A stretch of 64,000 nt of DNA from Scleroderma bovista (Eukaryota; Basidiomycota; Agaricomycetes; Boletales; Sclerodermataceae): contig JAYMGJ010000488.1 of NCBI GenBank assembly GCA_037178675.1, forward strand, positions 1 through 64,000, read 5' to 3'. Below, in pieces: positions 39,673 to 51,600 of this stretch (the first letter of the stretch is position 1; each line of letters starts with the position of its first letter). Both the position numbers and the translations under genes were made by a program. The notes below the pieces were generated by a model that did no database searches, had not been told where the DNA came from, and saw only the letters and a list, made by a program, of their open reading frames with translations.

Positions 39673-42310
39673 TCATGCTCCCAACCCAGTCCTGTAAGCT
39701 TCCATCCACCGCTTCATTCGATGTTCCCACTTCCGAATAGTGTGAACCTCAACTGAAGCCAAAGCTTTTGGCATGTTTGCTTGAAGTGTTGAGAATGTGT
39801 AATTGCAATTGTTGCGCAAATACCGTTTCGTGGCTCCCCAGAAATACTCAATAAAATTCAGCTCACAGTGAAACTTCGGAAGGAAGATACACCTGTGTCC
39901 AGCTGACTCGACAACCTCCTCGATGAGTGATTTTTGTGCCTGGAAGTCTGGTTGATGGTCAAGTACTTGTTTTGCACAGCAATGATTGGATGTGCAGTCT
40001 TTGCACCGCACTCGGAGACCATCTTGCCACAAACCTCGTTCAATAAGCACGTACTTCATCCCCTTTGGCATACCAGGAAATTCGGGATGATCTTGTGGAA
40101 AGATCATGTGCTGTGTAATCTTGTTTCCATGGCGCATAAACCAGCCATCCCGCAAGTGGGCCTGTTTTCCACCTGGATTCATATTCATGTGTGACGTGAG
40201 GAGTGCATCCTTGGCATATGCTGAATGGCCTTGTGAGTTGTTGACCATAAGTAGCATCTGAAATCCTGCACCATGTGCACGTTCAAATGCTGGGATGATT
40301 TTTTCCCTCAACTGCCAATACTGAGATGAGACTGAATCTGACCAGCTGGACAAAGAAACCAATACCTGTTTCATGAAGAGTTCCCCAGTCCAATAACCCT
40401 CATAATTCTTCCCATATTCCAATGTGTGACTCGCCTCCTGCAACCATCCAACTGTTGAACAAATCACGTCACTCTGGTGCAAGCCCCGCCCTGCCCCTTT
40501 CTTCCGTAGCAGCTGTGCCCCATCAAAAATCCAACCCTTTCCAACATCGTCATTTGCTTGAGCCGTCATCTCGTCATGTGCACACAGCACAAGCCGCCTC
40601 TCCACAAAATTGTTTGGCATTTTCCATAGCTCGTGCTTGACATCTCCAATAATGTACTCCACAAGATATTCTTCATATTTTGCCATTTTGGGGAGAAAGC
40701 ACTGTTGGCGGTCTGCAACAACATCCAGTCGTTTGTGGCCATCATAATATAGTGATTTTTTATATTTTTGGAATTGGAACCCCTCCCGCCTCAACAGACG
40801 ACGTGCAGTTGCCAAGGAAATCCCTTTGCTTGACTTGAGTTGAATGCGGGGGAAAAGCTCGAGTTCCATGTATTTTTTGAGACCCTCAGGTATCTCAAAA
40901 TTGGTGATGCACTCGAGATAATGCGCTGCTGCAGTAGGGACCATTTTTGCCTTGCTGAATTCAACAAGTTTTTCAGGGTTTATGGCCCACTTGTTTGAGC
41001 GCACAAACGATCGCAATTCATCTCGTATTGCAGGATTGTCATACAGTGAAAATGTCTTTCCATGGCAGCCTCGAAACGACACTGGCAGCTCACGAGAATT
41101 AACCCATTTCCTTGCCCAACGACGCACCATACGGCCACCCCATCGTTCAGAGAAGCCCTGGCTTTCTGCCGCACGTTCAGAAGCCTCAATCCAGTTCTTC
41201 TTGTTTTGGACAGTCATCCACAAGCAACTTTGGATGGCTCGTGCACGGTAGGCTTGCAGGCCATGCTGCCCAGCATCAAAGACAGTCTTTTTCGAATGAA
41301 TGAGCTTCTCGATATCTTCGAGGGCAGACTCAAGAGCTTTCCATTTATGCGTCTGAGCCTGATGGCGAGAAACGCGTGCAGGAATTTCAAGTCAACACCG
41401 TTTCAGGGGTGGAACATTTCGCACTGGAAATGAATGTGGATTTTGAGTGGCTGCGTCATTGAAGTCATCCTTGGAACCACCCTGAGTGGAGTCAGAACCA
41501 AGTTCATCATCCAAGCCAGACTGTTCGGAGTCAGACAGATCTGAAAGGTAGCCATTGAAAACTTCCTCGATCACTGCTGCGATGCTGATGGTGGTATTCT
41601 CGGCAGGTTCTTCCATGGTACCGGACTCAGATGGACTCCGAGCAGATGTGGACACAGAGCCACCTTGACGCTTTGCCGTTTGCGTCTGTTGTGCTCCCCA
41701 GTGGAAATACGAGCGCATCATTTGAGCAGATGCACTACTTTTTGTGAGCCTTCGTGTCATGCAGTTCAATAGTGAAACCATATGCTCACCTTTGGCGCTG
41801 CACAGCATCTCTTGTTTCTTTTTCACGCACCCTGTGTTCATGCCGCTGTCTCGTTCGTGTTGACAAGCCATTATACCCAAGATGTCGATTCTTCTCCGCT
41901 TTCTCCCACTCACTTGCGGAGATCCCAATTCGGAGCCTCTTGAAGGGCATTGGAGCAGTAAGCAACTCCTGTTCCTTTGTGATGCATTTTCCTAAGCTTT
42001 GCAGAAGTTCCTCGCCCTCCAGCTCCGACACCTCCAACTCTGACTCGTCTGAACTCGGATCCCACTCGGAACCATCATAGGAAGAGTGGAAGGCCTTAGG
42101 CTGATGGTTAACAGTCCCATCCCAGCCACATTCCACAGTTTCTGCCTCGTCAGTGACCCCTGCCTTGCTGACAGGGCCTTCGCTCTCGGACGTGGAATCC
42201 ATAAGCTCGATTGTTGGACCACTGACATTTTTCAGGGCTTCTTTTTTGCACACCTTTCCAGCACGAGCTGTTGCGGCCGCTTTCAGAAACCGTTTGCTGG
42301 TGCAAGGCAT
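39673..42310 (-). pseudogene. Tc1/mariner-IS630-like DDE transposase, inactive
   Basis: Starts MPCTSKRFLKAAATARAGK at 42310, with an acidic Ser/Glu-rich N-terminal region. An intron begins at the donor AG/GTGAGC at about 41786 and ends at an AG near 41735, rejoining the frame at LTKSSASAQMMRSYF. DNA-binding-type helices follow (KALESALEDIEKLIHSKK, MVRRWARKWVNSRELP). The catalytic DDE domain shows VLCAHDEMTAQAND for the first Asp, MLLMVNNSQGHSAYAKDALL where the second Asp is expected (here Asn, codon 40240-40242), and FHCELNFIEYFWGATKRYL with the third acidic residue. A TGA at 41392-41394 lies in frame before LEIPARVSRHQ. Loss of a catalytic residue and the stop make it inactive. The superfamily is inferred from the N-x-IE-xFWG-like block. 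Confidence 0.75.
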
Positions 42311-42375
42311 CTTAGAGGTTCTTAGAGTCGTCAAGCAAGGTTTTCCGTCAGTTAGCTTACTACTAGTACTGAAAA

Positions 42376-43771
42376 ATGTCAATGTCGACCCTTCGCTTAG
42401 TCTGTCCTGAGTCTACTTCGGCAAGCCAGCACATGTTGACCCCCCACTTTACCCCCTTTTGGAATGATTGCGTTGTTCCCGACTGTGCACCTATGGAGGC
42501 CCGACTCAATGCAGCCGCTCTTTCCAATCTGAATTCTCTCCAACCCTCTGTAACAATTGTTGACCATACTATGCCTTCCTTCCCTGCATTAGTAGATTCG
42601 GGTTCTACCCACTGTTTTGTAGATCCATCTTTTGCCAATATGAACACTCTTTCACGCTACATGGTATCCCCAATCGTTCTCTGTCTATTTGATGGTACCA
42701 CCACCACCATAATTACCGAAGCAACCGATCTACCCATCCAATTTCCCTCTGGCAATGTCACCCCATTGGACTCTGACTGTAAGATAGTTCTCGGACATAA
42801 CTGGCTCACCTGATACAATCTGTCAATTGACTGGGTACTGAGCAGTATCAAGTTCAGAACATCTATGCAGCAAGTGCCAACCCCAAGCTCACTCCCTGAC
42901 CCTGTAGCGCCCTCACTGAGCACGCTGAGACTTGACACTATGTCAGTCTTGTCTTCTTCTCCAACCAACTCGCCTCAGGCTCCTAGTCTTCAGGCACCCC
43001 CTATCACTCTCATCAATGCTGCAGCCTTTCTAAAGGCCTGCCAGCTCGATGGCTCTCAACAGTTCTCTATTCAGCTGAAGCCTGACGGCAGCTTTCACGC
43101 TGTGTCAGTTGACACTGCTCCCAACCTCTCCTCTGTCCCCAAGGCATACCACGACTTTGCTGATGTCTTTAGCAAGTTGAAAGCATCGGTACTTGCACCT
43201 CATTGGGAATACGACCTTAAGATAGAACTGGAAGAAGGAGCACCTTTACCGCCTGGTAGACTCTACTCTCTCTCCCCCGTTGAGCTCGAAACCCTTCAGG
43301 CTTTCATTGATGAAAACTTTCACTTTGGTTTCATCCGTCTGACCTCATCCTCCCATGCAGCCCCTGTCCTCTTCATTAAGAAGAAGGACAGCTCTCTCCG
43401 ACTTTGCGTCAACTACTGAGGACTCAACAAAATATCAAAGAAGGATCAGTACCCTCTACCCCTCATCTCCAACCTACTTGACTCCCCGAGTCAGGCAAAG
43501 GTCTACACTAAAATCGACCTAAGACATGCTTACCATCTGGTCTGCATTGCCGAAGGTGATGAGTGGAAAACTGCCTTCAGGACTCGCTATGGCTCGTATG
43601 AGTGGCAGGTGATGCCTTTTGGTCTCACCAATGCCCCTGCAGCCTTTCAGCGATTTGTCAACTTGGTCTTTGCGGACATGCTTGATGTCTGTGTCGTAGT
43701 CTACCTCGACGACATCTTAGTCTACTTGGACAACATGGAGAACCATACCACACGTTCAGGAAGTGCTTCAG
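42376..43771 (+). pseudogene. Gypsy-2 fragment: protease and first half of RT
   Basis: The frame begins within or before the protease (FPALVDSGSTHCFVD, KIVLGHNWLT) and continues to RT ([48 protein letters not shown], and catalytic [13 protein letters not shown]). Two TGAs interrupt it at 42811-42813, after GHNWLT, and 43417-43419, after LCVNY where arginine-glycine (RGLN) is the family norm. Just before the right edge a two-base loss shifts the frame. At 43771/43772 it stops abruptly at a piece of Copia-2-like sequence. RNase H, integrase and LTRs are missing. Confidence 0.88.
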
Positions 43772-44217
43772 TGCCAATGCCAGCAATCAGTGCTACACCA
43801 TTAGCTGTTTTGGCGTAGTGCGCTTGCTTTAGCGCGTTGTAGGAGGTGAAATTGCCTATGTCACCAGTGAAATGGCAGGATGTGCCAGAGTCTAGTAGCC
43901 AGAAAGCACCAGAGAGTTCACTATCATTGACCATTTTTCCCTTACAGCCAGCACAGTGTGCATTATTTGAACACAAACAGATATATGCTTTACTCGAGAT
44001 ATGACATGACATATTGTAGTGACTACTCGCTATATACAGTGCAGGTGTATAATGCACATGTAAAGGGAGTGTGTCAGTGTCAATCAGCATGTGTGCAGAA
44101 GGTACTTGCCTGAAAAGGCTGGCCTCCATGTCCCCATCAACGTCGCATTGTAACGGTCGAGGACCATCACATCAATCTCATCGAACTCGTCATCAGCGAA
44201 CGGTTTGTGGGCGATAG
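43772..44217 (-). pseudogene. Inverted fragment of a Copia-2-type gag/protease
   Basis: On the minus strand it matches the Copia-2 polyprotein segment from HKPFADDEFDEID through SLFRQVPSA and LPLHVHYTPALYIAS to FWLLDSGTSCHFTGD and [11 protein letters not shown]. It differs from Copia-2 at many positions (for example DSGTSCHF against DSGASHHF), so it derives from a related, older copy. Both edges are sharp, with no LTR or target duplication. Confidence 0.88.
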
Positions 44218-44814
44218 CACTGCGCTGACTACTGCTTCGACTCTCACAGGTATTGCAGCCTCACTTGAGGTGCAATGGCTACTGCCTGTTCTGTGCGACA
44301 TGTCTGTGGACACCTTCCCTGAGGACCTGGGACTACCATTTGTGGATTTTGATCCAGTTGAAAGAATCCCAGACCTGGATCAGATCGCCTTGGAAGATGT
44401 TCTCAAAGACACAGAAGAACATCCCAACGCCAACGAAGATGGCCCGTGTGAGATCGAAGCTGAGAAGAACGTCCATAGTGTAGAACTTATTTGGACAATC
44501 CCCTTTGTAAGTTCCTTTTCAAGTATATTCATTCCTATTTAGTAATGGTTCCCCCATAGACCCTCGTAGCTGATACAATCAACGTCTACGGTGGGGTGTT
44601 CATTGTCCATGGCATTTATGCAAGGCGTGTCCGACAACCACAGGATGGATTCCCTTGTCAGACATTTGAGGCGGACGACTACGAGCGCCTTGCATCTCCA
44701 ACCGGTCGACTCAATGACACTTGCATCAACAGTTGTTCTGCTCTTCTGTACTCGAAATTTCTAAAGCAACAAAACTGGGCAACAGCAACGGGGAGGACGC
44801 AAGCGTACCTTTAG
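44218..44814 (+). pseudogene. Fragment resembling a Ulp1/C48-type peptidase gene
   Basis: Two exons are likely, joined by an intron at about 44506-44559 (GTAAGT ... CCCCATAG): the first is acidic (LEDVLKDTEEHPNANEDG), the second contains SPTGRLNDTCINSCSALLYS, which resembles the L-N-D-x-x-I-N motif at the start of Ulp1-like SUMO-protease domains found in many fungal transposons. The catalytic His/Asp/Cys part is missing because Copia-3 begins within about 60 bp. The last residues before the stop are probably LTR sequence. Assignment is tentative. Confidence 0.4.
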
Positions 44815-45217
44815 TAGCAAGTAGCAGGTTCTTTAAGTTGAGTATTTGAGTAGCGAGTAATGAGAGAACAGTTGAGACTGTATTGAACTGGGGAACTACA
44901 GGAAATCCTACAGGGTATATATACCTGTGGTACATGGTCTGTGTGTAGATAAGTATTATTCTCGCCTATTTCACCATATTCCCATATGTAGTAATTTGCA
45001 TGTTTCCATATACATAGTTATCTGGAAATGTGCCTGCACCGTGCATCAGCATGTGTTAAACACGTGCCTTGCATGTGATAGTTCCAGCATCTTGTGGAGC
45101 CGGTCATGTGATGTACCGGTAATCCGGTTACCACTACTCCGAATCACATGTAACTGTGATCTCTGGAAATCTCCAAGATTAGATAAGATAAGATAAGATC
45201 ATACTTTCTTGTCGACA
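44765..45217 (-). repeat. 3' LTR of Copia-3 (outer edge approximate)
   Basis: Sense start TGTCGACAAG directly after the purine tract; a GATAAGATAAGATAAG run at 45177-45200 lies close to that start; GGTATATATACC at about 44914-44925 is the TATA box. No 5' LTR remains, so the left edge is estimated. Confidence 0.6.
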
Positions 45218-45264
45218 CTCCTCCTCGCTAAGACTTGAACTCTAGTAGATTCAGTCGCGAGCGA

Positions 45265-48200
45265 TTATCTTGGAACTTCTGCCATGTCAGCTTTCTGCTG
45301 ATCAGTGGGAACATAGTCAAGCATGAAATCTTGTTTCTCAATGCATTCACGGAGGAGATAATACTTGATATCAATGTGCTTTGACCGTCCTTCCATGACT
45401 GGATTTTGTGCAATATGAATTGCACCTTTGTTGTCCCCAAACATCATGAAGTGTTGGAGGGATAAATGACACTCATTGAAGAGCGATTTGATCCATAGAA
45501 TCTGTTGTGCACAATTGCACATGGACATGTACTCGGCTTCTGTTGAGGACAGAGCCACTGTTGGTTGTCGGCGGGATCGCCAGCTAACCAAGTTGTTGCC
45601 AAGGAAGATAGCATAGCCGCTAGTAGAACATCTTGTTTCACTATCGCCTGCCCAGTCAGAGTCAGAATAGCAATCCAATGACGAAGCTCCTCCTGAGAAT
45701 TGAAGTGCAAGATTTGGAGTTGAACCCAAATACTTCACAATGTGTAGTGCCTTCGAGAGGTGTTCTTCGGTGGGATTTGCCATGAACTGTGACATTTTAA
45801 TTACGGCAAAAGCGATGTCCGGACGAGTTCCAAGCATGACAAATAGGAGTGATCCTATTACGGATTGATACCATTGTCTTGTAGTTGGAGTTGCATTGTA
45901 ATCCTTTGGTGCTGTAGATGGTTGATACCCAGCAGGTAAAGGTGTGCGGACGTGTTTGACGTTCTCCATCTGAAAGCGTTTGAGAACTTTCAGGACGTAG
46001 GGATGTTGGTGTAAAACCATGGAGCGTTTGACGCGATTGCGAGTTATTTGGAATCCTAAGTATTCTTGTACTGGTCCCATGTCGTGAGCTTCCCATACGT
46101 TCAGGAATGCGGTCTTCTTCTTCTTTAAGAGGCTGGCAGAATTCGACATAAGAAGTCCATTGTCGATGTAGACGATAAACAGCATGATGCCTGATTTATC
46201 TTGGAAATAATAAACTCCAGGATCGGATTTGGAACGTTTGAAGTTGAGCTTTAGGAGCGATTTGTGTAGCTCTTTGTTCCAAGCTAGTGCGGCTTGCTTC
46301 AGGCCATAGAGAGCACACAATAGACGATATACTTTGTTGCTTGAACCGGGCACTTTGAAACCTTCAGGTTGCTCCATGTATATTTCTTCATCGAGTCGCC
46401 CATATAAGAAGGCAGTCTTGACATCAAGACTTTCAATTTCCCAGTCATTTTGACACGCATAAGCCAAGAGCAGTCGTACTGTCTCAAAGCGTGTGACCAG
46501 TGAGAAGGTTTCATCGTAGTCTTCACCATAGATTTGTGAAAAGCCTTTCGCAACCAAGCAGGCTTTATATCTTCCATCTGATTTCTTTGCGAATACCCAA
46601 CGGCATTTGACCAGTTTTTGATCTGGTGGACAATCCACCAAAGTCCAGACATGTCTATCTTCAATAGACTTGATTTCTTCTCTGCATGCCTGTTCCCATT
46701 TCTTTTGTTCCTCCAATGGATAGTTCTTGACATCCTTATAATGGTAAGGAATGCCTTTTAGCGGTTTAGCCACTTGCTTCATGATATAGTTGAGAATGTA
46801 GTGTTGACCCAGCTGAATCATGGTATCAACATCTTGATTTGGGACTGTGACGTCTCCCATTTCATTCTCATCTTCATCCATATTTGGTAAGGTAACTTGA
46901 ATGGGTTCTTGAGGGGCAGGGACATTTTGTCCTGATTCAGCCATAGGTTCTGGTTGAGGTATAGTTGGTACTCCTCTTCCTAGAACTGTTCTTGTCCATT
47001 CTCATTCTTGTGCAATTTCTCGTTCTATGTCCACTGGATTTCTCTGACCATAGACATTGTCTGGTCGAGAAGGTGGGTTACGAACATGAGGAGGGTTGCG
47101 GCGAGGTGGTGGAGCGAAGGCTGGAGGTACGACATTTCAAGGTTCAGAAGTAGAGGGTCTTGGTTGTGAGGGTCCAGGTTGAGTCCCTTGAGGAGGGTAC
47201 TCCCAGGACTGAGTTCTTCTATTGAACACCAGACCTAGTTCCTCTTCTGGGTGTGTATAGTCGTATTGTTGACCTTCTATATAATCAGGATATCCTGTTC
47301 CAGGATATTTATTTCCTCCCTGAGGAACTTGTGTGTCATCGTCAGTGACATCCTCAACAGTAGGTTTAGGGGGGCGTTGGGATGGACTTTGTGGCTTTGT
47401 GGTGTCTCCTTTAGAACTATCACCATTTATATGACCATCACCTGGTTGTGGTGGGTCAAGAGGTGGAAATTCCAGATCGTCGGGTGGAGGTTGGTGATTA
47501 TTATCATCGTTATTACCTGTAGCTTCTTCTTGAGAAGGATGAATTGGTTCAGGTATATTGATTTTCTTCTTCAACTTTTCTTCAGGACAATTTGGGAAGA
47601 GATTTTCAATGAATGTGGCTGTTGTTTCCACATATATTGATCTATTGTTCCGCAAGAAGCGGTAACCTTTTGTTCCTGGTTCATATCCAAGAAATATCAT
47701 TTCTTCGGCTTTCGGAGTAAGTTTGTCTTTTCGCTTGTCCTTTGGTATATGGACATAAGCAAGACAACCGAATACTCGAAGGTATGAAACATCAGGTGTC
47801 TTCCAGCCTATGCGTCGCATTGGTGTCCTGTTGTATACATGGACAGCAGTGTCCAGAGCAAAGTTCCAAAGGTTCTTTGGTAGACAGGCTGCATGGCGCA
47901 TGGTTTCTTCTTTCTCGAGTAAGGTCCGATTGAACCTTTCTGCGCGACCATTTTGTTGTGGATGATCCAAAATGGAGAGTTGTTGTTCCACCCCTTTCGA
48001 GGTGAGGAAGGTTTTGAATATGGTTGCCATAAATTCTCCTCCTCTATCGGAACGTACTCATAGTAACGAGTGACCAGTTTGCTTCTCAGCCCAGGTTACC
48101 CAGGTAGAAAATGTGGTGGCGGTATCCGACTTTAACCGCAAGAGGCAAACTGTGCCATAACCAGAGTAATCATCAATGATTGTAAGACAATACTTGTGTC

Positions 48201-48462
48201 GATTATATGACAAAACAGGGAACTCGACCAGGTCGCAGTGCACCATTTCAAGTATTTTGTCGGCTCGTTTATTGGAAGATGGAAAAGACCTTGTAGGCAT
48301 CTTGCCAATCTGACAATCAGGACAGAGAGGCGTCGTGTTAGGTACAACCAAAGAGTCAATACCATCGGTAGCGCGAGAAGCATGCTGCATGGTTTGAGGG
48401 TTGGGATGACCGAGACGACTATGCCATAGATCATAAGTGTTGAATTTATTTGTAACGGTCAC
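45265..48462 (-). pseudogene. Copia-3 integrase-RT-RNase H
   Basis: One frame runs from the integrase zinc finger (DLWHSRLGHPNPQTMQHA ... CPDC) through MVHCDLVEFP, the SDRGGEF-like segment and QQNGRAERFNRTLLEKEE. Then comes a Pro-rich linker, RT (YKACLVAKGFSQIYG, IVYIDNGLLM) and RNase H (YSDSDWAGDSETRC, SSTEAEYMSM). TGAs interrupt it at 48058-48060, 47137-47139 and 47002-47004. The RT active site, normally Y-x-D-D, reads Y-I-D-N (46159-46164), a G-to-A type change on the coding strand. YKACLVAKGF has Cys where Arg is the norm, also a C-to-T type change. Clearly inactive. Confidence 0.88.
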
Positions 48463-48465
48463 ACA

Positions 48466-48628
48466 ATGTCACACACAACAAATGAACACACATCCAATCA
48501 AAGTATGTGAAATAATGGTATTTCCACACAGTGGCTCCATGGTATACTTGGACGGCTGCCAACCACATCTATATGGAGCGTACTTATACATTCGAATCTA
48601 TCGGAAGTACATAATGGAAGTAGTGACC
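48466..48628. other. Junction sequence between Copia-3 and the unknown gene
   Basis: No coding or repeat feature recognised. Confidence 0.4.
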
Positions 48629-51600
48629 TTATTTCATCTGTCGCACCTTGGAACATTTACTGATAGAGCCACAGGAAACGAAACGGTGCTCATCCTCGTC
48701 CTCGTCGTCACGTCTGCGACGAGCTGATGTGCTTGCAGAGGCAACATCCATGGGGAGACGGCAAGCCGTGACATAGTTCTTCTTGGCCAGCATTTCTGCT
48801 GCCTGAGGACCTACAAGGAAACGGACGACATCATACCCACCATACTTTTTGTTCGTTCTCAACAGCCATACGGCCTCTGCATGTTTTTCCCTAATGGCCT
48901 GGTCGGATATCGGACAAATATCGGTGCACCATTGTGCAGAGCGGAAGCCACAGCCAGTTTCAATGGTCGCAAGTCCGAAATGGCATAACAGCAAGGCCGT
49001 GATGCCCTTGTTTGCTGCATACATCGAGAAACGCATGGTCAGGCTCAAGGTTCGAAATGTTAGATCGGATGAATGCTTACAATGTTTCTTGATCCACTCT
49101 ACGGTCACTTTCGATTTGCCATCTTTTCCCCACAACGCATTGTCAGGATTGAACATGGTCATGATGAAACCGATGACCATGGTGATGAAGGGTTCTGGTC
49201 GTGTTGAGCCACGCTTCTTCGGGCGTGAAACCCATGGGAGATTGTACACAATCTCAGGCCATAAATCCCTGTTGTTGGTATGTTTGATCTTGGAAGGTGC
49301 ATATATGTTGGGCAAGAGTCCGCACGCAATGATGGCATACATGACAGAAAGCTGCTCAAGAGGGTTTGTGCAGACGAAGTTATCTCGGACTTCAGTATAA
49401 CCGTCTATGACCTCCTGTGGAAGAGACTTGAATCCGAGGTGACGAATGTTCCATTCGGTGGGAAGCGACATTTTGTGGAGGACGGTGTGGAATTTCACAA
49501 GACGAACGCTGATGGCAGACCAATCTCCACGTGGATCGCTGGTCTGAATTTTCTCCGATGCACGAAAGGCTGCAGAGGAGGCTGATTGTTGTCTGGACAG
49601 GAATGATGGAACGACCATCGAGGGGGGTTTGTCGGTGGCACCAAGATTGAGCCAAATGTCGTGACAAATGGTGATGGTAGGACGACCATGACGACCATCG
49701 TGGTCATGAATCCACAGGATATGGTTGATCTTGAGGGAACGACAGGCAGCAATGAGTGCATCCTTGACAAAATTGTTTGCGTCAGCAGATTTCATGTTGG
49801 AGAGACCTGTGAGGGAGAGTATTTCTTCGATGGCGATGCGTGCCATGGCGAGAAAATTACCACCCTGAATGAATGGTGGTTTTCACAAGTGTTTTGTGGA
49901 GGTGCACTGTTGTACGATGGCATCTGCAAAAAATGATAGTGGCTTGCTTCCAACCTTGGTGTAAGGCATCTCGTATGCTTGTGTCTCTGGATCTACAAGG
50001 GCACAAAGTAAATTGACGACGATGCTAGCATTGGATGACAATGGCAGGTCTTCATCCTCCCATCAAGATAGTGCCATGAGTCGATCGTGTGCCCTGGTCC
50101 TGATGCCTCTGTCCTTGTCAGTGAGCAAAGGCGTGAGCTGGGAAGCAACGTTCGTGTGGATGAGTGTCCTGACATCATTGAAATAGACTTTGAGTGCAAC
50201 TTCTGCAGCATAGCGAGCAACATTGGTGATGCGGTCCTCGGAAGAGGTGAGAATGTCTTCCGGAGGATTGTTGATGGCAAGATTGATGGTAAACGAAGCC
50301 TCATACATCTGAAGAAGTCGTAATGATGTCAGACACAGAAAGAAATCCAAGTCTGATGGATGGAACTCTCAATCCCGCAAAATTGCAGGGTTGCATTTCT
50401 GCATGTTTCTGAGACCTCCTCAGGAGAAGGATTCATTACTGTGCAAGATGGTTGGTAAAGAAAGATGAAACATCGTATCACATTCTCACGAAGTGAATGT
50501 GATCGTTCTTGCGCAGAATGAGAATGGTGACATTCTGCGTGGAAAGTGGTGTATCATGGAATGGCACATACCTGATAATACTCGTGCCCATACATCAGCT
50601 CAAGTGCTCTCTTCGTGGACGTTAGAGGGCGCTGGCTCTTATGATCGATGGGCCAACCATCGTTCTGAACGACCATGGAGCTGATTGACATGGAGCCATG
50701 GGCGATGAATGCATCCGACATGCAAGGGAAGCCGTCATTCAGGAGGCCCAACGAGAGCCACGATCGATCCATAATGCTGTGTGGAAGGATGGCAGCGTTT
50801 CCGGTGTGACCATAGTTGAGAGCACGCTCGAGCATGGACACCGTTTTGATGGTGCAGGGATCCACCATCTTCTCTTTCTTTATGAACGGAGCATACTTGT
50901 CCCAAAATATGTCCAGCATTGCCGTGATCGGGTATGTGGCAGATTGAAGTAAATTCAGCATGACCTGCATGCATCATGGTGTTTGATGAGTCTGATGCAA
51001 GCGACAAACAAGGACTTACGTTCGGTTCTAGGAATACCATGACGTCTTTGATTGGACCCAAAACACATGGATGGGTCCAAGCCTTGAGTAGCCGGCATAT
51101 TACATTGTCATAAATGAAACTGTATGACATCATCAACGAATCAACTGAAGAACGCAGTACGGAAGGACCAACTTACGATCCATTGCGCTGATTGGGGTTC
51201 ATTCGAAAAACGTCGAGCGTATAGGTGTTTTTGAACCGCAGATCCTGTGGCTGGTGATCACCAGACACCTTTTCTGCAAAGCATTTGTGGGGAAGGGCCT
51301 GATCACAGAATTCGACGCGTCTGGTCCAATGACGCTCGTGAGCAGTTGATTTCATGGAAGAACCAGCAAGTGTGGTGGTGACCATGCCAAGCTGGACAAA
51401 GTGGAACCTGGGTTCCGTGCGCATGCGGTGGGAGATGGTGTTGTATATCTGACAACCTTGACCATGGAGCACGGGGGCACCATACCAATGTGGGACATCG
51501 TCATCAACCTTGTCCACGTCCATGTTTTCATCCATGATGTCAGGTCGAAGGTTGAGATCTATTTCGCATAACATATGCTGGAAGGGCACGATGATGGAGG

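Larger units (their letters stand above)
44765..48465 (-). mobile_element. Copia-3: 5'-truncated Ty1/Copia retrotransposon
   Basis: On the minus strand integrase, RT and RNase H are followed by a polypurine tract (GCGAGGAGGAG at about 45218-45228) and a 3' LTR starting TGTCGACAAG at 45217. Sequence upstream of the integrase finger (beyond 48465) is unrelated, so gag, protease and the 5' LTR are lost. It also lost the extreme C-terminus of RNase H. The LTR outer edge is uncertain by about 50 bp. Confidence 0.8.

Noticed and set aside
39158..42368. ACTAGTAGTA words near both ends of the Tc1-like gene as terminal inverted repeats
   Set aside because: Only about ten bases agree and the flanks do not; not enough to define element ends.
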